A stretch of 64,000 nucleotides of DNA from the NCBI RefSeq assembly GCF_021462225.1, contig NC_061811.1:9449663-9513662 (forward strand). The letters run 5' to 3'. The notes under the pieces were generated by a model. The model searched no databases. It had not been told where the DNA came from and saw only the letters and a program-made list of their open reading frames with translations. Below, piece by piece: positions 34,301 to 40,300 of this stretch; position 1 is the stretch's first letter, and each line of letters opens with the position of its first letter. The position numbers and the translations under genes are program-made. The DNA comes from Girardinichthys multiradiatus. Its lineage: Eukaryota; Chordata; Actinopteri; Cyprinodontiformes; Goodeidae.

Positions 34301-37300
34301 TTTCCTCTGTCTCTGTCAAAGTTGCATCAGAAAGCTGATGTTTGGTTTTCAGAGCTGGAATCAGCCTGCAGCTTCTGTTTCTCGCTGAGGAAACACCTCT
34401 GATATTCGCTCTGTTTGTGTTCTGCTGCGACTCACACGGAGAACTCTGACAGCACTCTGTTGTCTGCATGAGCAAACATCATCAAACGGGAAGCAATGTT
34501 TCAGCCAAACAGGTTAGCTTCTCTGATTGGTTGTTTCTGACCCATAGAGTCACTTCAATAACCAGCCTGGAGATCCAGAAACATGCAGTGAAGAGCAGCT
34601 GCTGTTATTCAGCTGTTTCTCAGAGTCTGAATTTACATTCTGAGTTGAGGAGTTTTTCTCCAACTGTCAGTGAGCTATACACAAAACCACGCAGATCTCA
34701 CTGCAGAGTTTAATCTGACGTCAGACCAGACAGTAGCTGCAAAAAACATCTATAAATCAGATCTTATCCTCCCAGAATGATCAGATTCAACAAATAACCT
34801 GGGTTCAAGTTAAACTTTACAGGAAGTAGAGTCCAGGTTGTGCTGAAGACTCTGTCCTCTGTGATATTTAGATCCCTCCAGTGTGTGCTCATGTTCCTTT
34901 TATGTCTCAGAGTTTAATATCCAGAACCAAAGACTTTGACAAAGCGTTACAGCTGATCCTCACCAAGTCGTCGGCGTACAGGGAGCGACTGCTGGCTGCT
35001 GATGTTCTTCAGCCAGACATCCTGGCCAAGAGGAGCCAGCTGGACCAGATGCTGGTGAGTTACATCAAACTGACTCACAGGAGATGCTTTAATATCATCC
35101 CACATATTCTAGAAGCGTTTAGCTGCTTTGACTTTAGGTATATTTTAAAAATATCTCCAGATTTTGAGAAAGCTATCACTGCAGTCGCTAATATTCATGC
35201 ATCTGTTGAACATATCGGAGTATCTCCTCACTATTTGGTGTCACAAATATTCAGTATCAGATCAGTTGTTAGTTTTTTGATGCATCGGCACCTGCTGCAG
35301 ATTGATGGACAGATTCAACAGTCTGATTATCTGTACAGGCGGATCTTAATAAGGAAGAATGTTTAAAAAGTTTATTTATTCCAATTCAGGTCAAAAAGTA
35401 TAACTCATATAGATTAATTACACATTTGATAGATTATAGTATTTATTTTTGTACATTTTTATGATTTTTTTGATTATTTATTATTTACAACTATTGAAAA
35501 CCCAAAGTTCAGTTTCTTGAAAGTTAAAATAATAATATAACAGACCAATAAAATAGTAATTCTCATACAGAGATTTTCAAAATCATGGTGACGACTAGTG
35601 ACTTGACACTAATGCAAAATGAAGGTAAGCCACTGGCAAGCTGGCGGCTCGCAGTGTGCTGTATCAAAGCATATTAATGGACAGTTGGGTGGAAAGAAAA
35701 AGTGTGGTAGAAAAAAAGTTTATTGAACCAGAGATTGCATCAGAAGCATCTAACCTGGGATGAAATGAGAAAACGATTGGACTGTTTCTCAGTGGTCCTC
35801 TTTTAAGATGAAGTAAATTTTGCTTTTCATCTGGAAATTAAAGCCTCAGAGCACTGGAGGAGTGGAGAGGCACAATCCAAGCTGCCTGAGGTCAAGCGTG
35901 ATGTTCTCTCAATCAGCGGAGATTTGGGGGAGCCATGTTCTGCTGGTGTTGGTTCCATATGTTTTATCTAGTCCAACGTCGGTGCCGGCATCTACCAGGA
36001 AATATTAGAGCTCTTCATTGTTCTCTCTGCTGACAAGCTTTATGGAGGTGCTACTTTCATTTTCCAGCAGGACTTCTTACTGCTCCCACTGCCAAACACA
36101 CGTAGCAAAAACTGCTTTAATGCTTTTACAGACCTGATTGGCCAGCACACTGGCCTAACCTAAACCCCGTACAGAATATTTGAAGTGTTGTTAGGAGAAA
36201 GATGAGAGCCCAGACCCAACAATGCAGATGAGCTGAAGGCCGCTCTCAAGCAACCTGGGGTTCCTGAACCCCTCAGCTGAACCACAGGTTGATCTCCTTC
36301 ATGCCACGCTGCAGTGGTGCAGTAATTCATGTTAACGGAGCCTCGACCAAACACTGAGTGCATGTACCGTGCAGTACATGGACATACATGTCATTAGGCC
36401 CACATTTCTGTAATAAAAATTCAGTTTTACCGGTCTTATGTGATAGTCTTTCATTAGTTATAGTCATTAATACTACCAGAAACGCACACAATATATTTGA
36501 ATGTAATGAATCCGTATAACATCTGTTTCACTATTTTAAACTTAATTACATTAATTAAAGCATGCCATTAGTTTAAAAGAAACATTGTTATTTAGGTGTG
36601 CAATTAAAAACGATTTTGCTAATCAATTAATCTGTTGAATAAATTTTTTTAATTTAACTAATTAATAATTGGACAGCTAAAGGTGCTTAATAGGAGAGTT
36701 TCTGCAGAATTTGAACCAGGTGAAGCTAAAGCTATGCAACTGGAGGAGGTCTGGATAGAAAATATTTACAGACTAAGAAGGTTTTTCATCTTAAATGCTA
36801 AATTTAAATATTTTTGGACAGTTTTGCTTAATTACTGCTCTGAGTGGTTCTTTCATCAAATGGCATGTTTTACTCTGTATAGTCAGGTAACGATTATTTG
36901 ATTACTAAATTAATTGACAATCATTTCAATATTTGATTAATCACGATTAATTGTTTCAGCCCTGCAACATGTTCTCTTTCCTGTAACAGAAACTTTAAAA
37001 CTCAGAACCGTACTTGTTGATCCAGACTCATCTGGAACCAGTCTGAGGTATCTGATCGCTCTGCTGTTGTTTATTCGTGTTCAGGTTCTTCAGAAAGAGC
37101 TGGAGGACGGTGAGGCCCAGCTGACGGCTCTGAAGACGCTGGTTTCTTCCAGTCAGAGCAGCGGGGCTCAGTACGAGCAGCTGTGTGCTGATTGGACCGA
37201 GCTTCACAGGAGAGTCATGGTGAGAAAACATTCCTCATATCTGAGAGGGTTCCTTCCTTCTTTCCTCCCTTCCTTCCCTCCTTCCTCCCTCCCTGTGTGA

Positions 37301-40300
37301 GTGATGTTCCTTCAGTCCAGAAATCGACTCTGAGATAGAACAATTTGTCAGAAAATCAAAAACTGAAACAGTTTTTAATAAGCATGTTTTGTTCATCTGA
37401 GGACACAGCTGCTGTTTCCTTTGTGTCCAGGCCAAAGTTCAGGACTGTGCAGAGATCGTCTCGGACCATGAGAGTTTCCACAGTGACCTTCTGAACACGG
37501 AGAAGTGGATGATGGTCATGAGCCAGAAGCTGGAGTCGTTCCGCAGCTCGACAGGAGGATGGAGTGTGGAGGGACGCCAACCCGAGGCCCAGGTTGGTTT
37601 TCTGATTCTTCGGAGATTGATTGGTTCTGAAGGATCCAGGTCGGCTGGAGGGGGAAACACTACATTCTGCTTTTCTGTTGGAGTTTAAATCCATCAGCTG
37701 TTTATCTGTTTCTATGGCAGCATGGTTCACCATCAGACCTTTACCTTCTCTCTTATCCTTTTGATTTTTATCCAAACAGAACCAAAAGAAATGGGTAACC
37801 ATGGTAACGGCACAGCTATCCAACCCAACATGATGAACCCTAATATTTTCTGGCATGCAGTTTTTATGGTGGAAGAATTAAAGTCCAGCAGTGATGTTTT
37901 ATAGAAAGCCTCCAGATTTACGAACCAGTGAGATATTTTCTTTGAGTCTTCAGCTGAGTTTTAACATTTAAACAGCTGGATGTCGTAACTGAGGACATAG
38001 AAGCATTTTCTCTGTTTATTTGCAGGCTTTAGAGGAGAAACGGTTAATATTTTACACCTCCATGACTGCCTCACAGACTCATCAGTAGAGACGAATCTCA
38101 ATAAATTATATAATTGAATATTTTCAGTAATTCATTTTAAAAAGGGAAACTCATTTAAAGATTCATTATGCACATTGTGAAATATTTCCACCATTTTTTT
38201 CTGGTTATTTTGATGATTACGACTTGTGGTCTCTCCACTCTTCCTCGAAACTTTGGGACCATGAATTCTGAAGAAAAGGTAAAATGTATTTTATTCAGAA
38301 TAAATTACTTTAGACCACTTAGTAAGAGGCCGGTCCTTTTCTCCTTAGCCCAGAAGAGATGCTTTAGAGGTCTTTGATTAAGGACTGGCTTAACATAAGG
38401 AATGGGTAAGTTCTGGTGACTCTTGAACCTCTGACTCCAGCTTAATTGTGAATCTCTCAAAAACTCTTTAATGGGCTTAGCTTCACAATCTGTGTTATCT
38501 AAGATGTTACCATTGGTACTGGTGCATCTTTTTTTTACCTAACTTTTTCCTTCCACTGAATGTTCCTTTTTTTTTAAAACATTGACCCTTTGTGGCTTAC
38601 CCTCCTTGTGTAGGATGAATGCTGCTGGACCAATGTCAAGTCAGCAGTCTTCACTATGATTGTGTGGACCGATGGTTCCCAAAGATGGGGTTCGGACCCC
38701 ACTTGTGGTCATGAATTATCAAGTTTAGGGTTCTGAGATCCTCTCCACAAATTAAACTAAATAACAGGAATGATGACGATAAACCATATTCATGCTAGAA
38801 AGGTTGAGATAAAAACATTATTTACTAATAGGTAAAAGCAATACATGTAACATTTTAGTAATAAAAAATAATGTTTTTTTGGTTTTATGTAGTATTTAAA
38901 TTTTCTAAGAAACTGAATTTCGGGCTTTTATTAGCTGTCACAATCATGAAAAATTAACAGACAAGAGTTTTAATCCTTGAATTGAATTACATACTCAAAT
39001 AAAGGAACTTTTTAATCATATTCTAACATAACGAGATGCATCTGCTTGTAAAAAAACTGGTGACTGAGTCACAAATTCACTGGAAGACAACCAAGTACAA
39101 AGCAGAATATTTATTTGGCCAAAAAACAAAGTTACAGGCAGAACAAAGCAGTGAGACAACCCAGGGCCTGGATAACCTGGGGATGGGAGACCAGTCCTTA
39201 TATATTTTCAAAGTGGTACCTCCTCTCCTTAGTGCATCTCCTACTGCCAACCCTCTGGGGGTCACTCACAGGGCAGCCAGCATTTAGCTCCGCAGAGCAG
39301 AACATTAGATGAAGTAGCAGAGTAAGCACAGATTTACACACATGCATACAGCAGTCTGGTAGCATCGTTTCCAGAGAAATGACCTCTACAGAGTCGAGAT
39401 GATTCTTCATGATGAAAACCTGAGTTCTGATCTCTCTGAATGCTCGCTGTGTCTCCTCAGAGACTTCTGGGAGAGTTTCCTGAGAAGGAGCTCCACCTGC
39501 AACAGATGGAGGTTCAGAGTGAAAAGGTTCTGAGCAGAACCTCAACGGACGGGCAGGTCCACATTCTGAATGACATGGAGCGGGTCAAAGAGCGCTGGTA
39601 TGACCTGCAAACATTGAGCCTGAATCTGAACAGGTAACTGATTCAACCCAAAACCAAGCTGTGGTACTGATCAAGTTCTGTATCAGAGTTTCAGACTCTG
39701 TTTCTGTTCTGACAGGCTGCTGGACGGCTCCTCTGAGACGCAGTTTGGATCAGCAAAGAGTAGTAAACAATTTAAACCAGAACTTCTTCCTCCAGCACAG
39801 ACCGTCATCAGACCTGATTCTAAACCACAAGTACAGGATAGTTCTGGTTCTTGCCAAACAGACGGGCCTACAGGAGGAGGTGAAGCAGACAGTTTGGAGA
39901 CGGCAGCGTCTTCAAGAGACGATGCCAGCAGGGTAAACATTCTCCTTTGGCTCCGTCTAAGAACATTCACCCCATCAGTTCTAGTTGGCCCTTTTTGCAT
40001 GTATAGAACATTTCAGAATCACATAGAAATTTTCTCAATAATGCCTAAAAATGTAAGAACGGAAAAAGTTTGTGTCTGCTCACAAGTCAGGAACAGCTCC
40101 AGTTCAAATGTTCTGATTACAAACACGGGATCAGCCAACCCAGTTCAATACAAACCACAGGTTGGTGGGTCTGATCCCTGCTGTCAGAACATCAGTCTGG
40201 ATGTTTTCACCTCTCGGGTTTTATTTTTAAGGTTTCACTCGCTTTAATCAGATCTGTTTGGATCTTCACATAAAACCAGCGTTTTTCTCTATGTGACCTA

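Larger units (their letters stand above)
35055..37084 (+). other. syne3: syne3 intron with decayed Tc1 and MITE
   Basis: It contains a degenerate + strand Tc1-like element (35560-36420) and an AT-rich hAT-like MITE (36594-36966). Other parts show nothing. Confidence 0.65.

Noticed and set aside
34092..34713. Several overlapping open frames in a syne3 intron
   Set aside because: No splice support, no motifs and conflicting frames.
35055..35366. Extension of syne3 exon 9 as a longer coding region
   Set aside because: A strong GTGAGT donor ends the exon in phase, the next exon continues the protein, and the extension is not nesprin-like.
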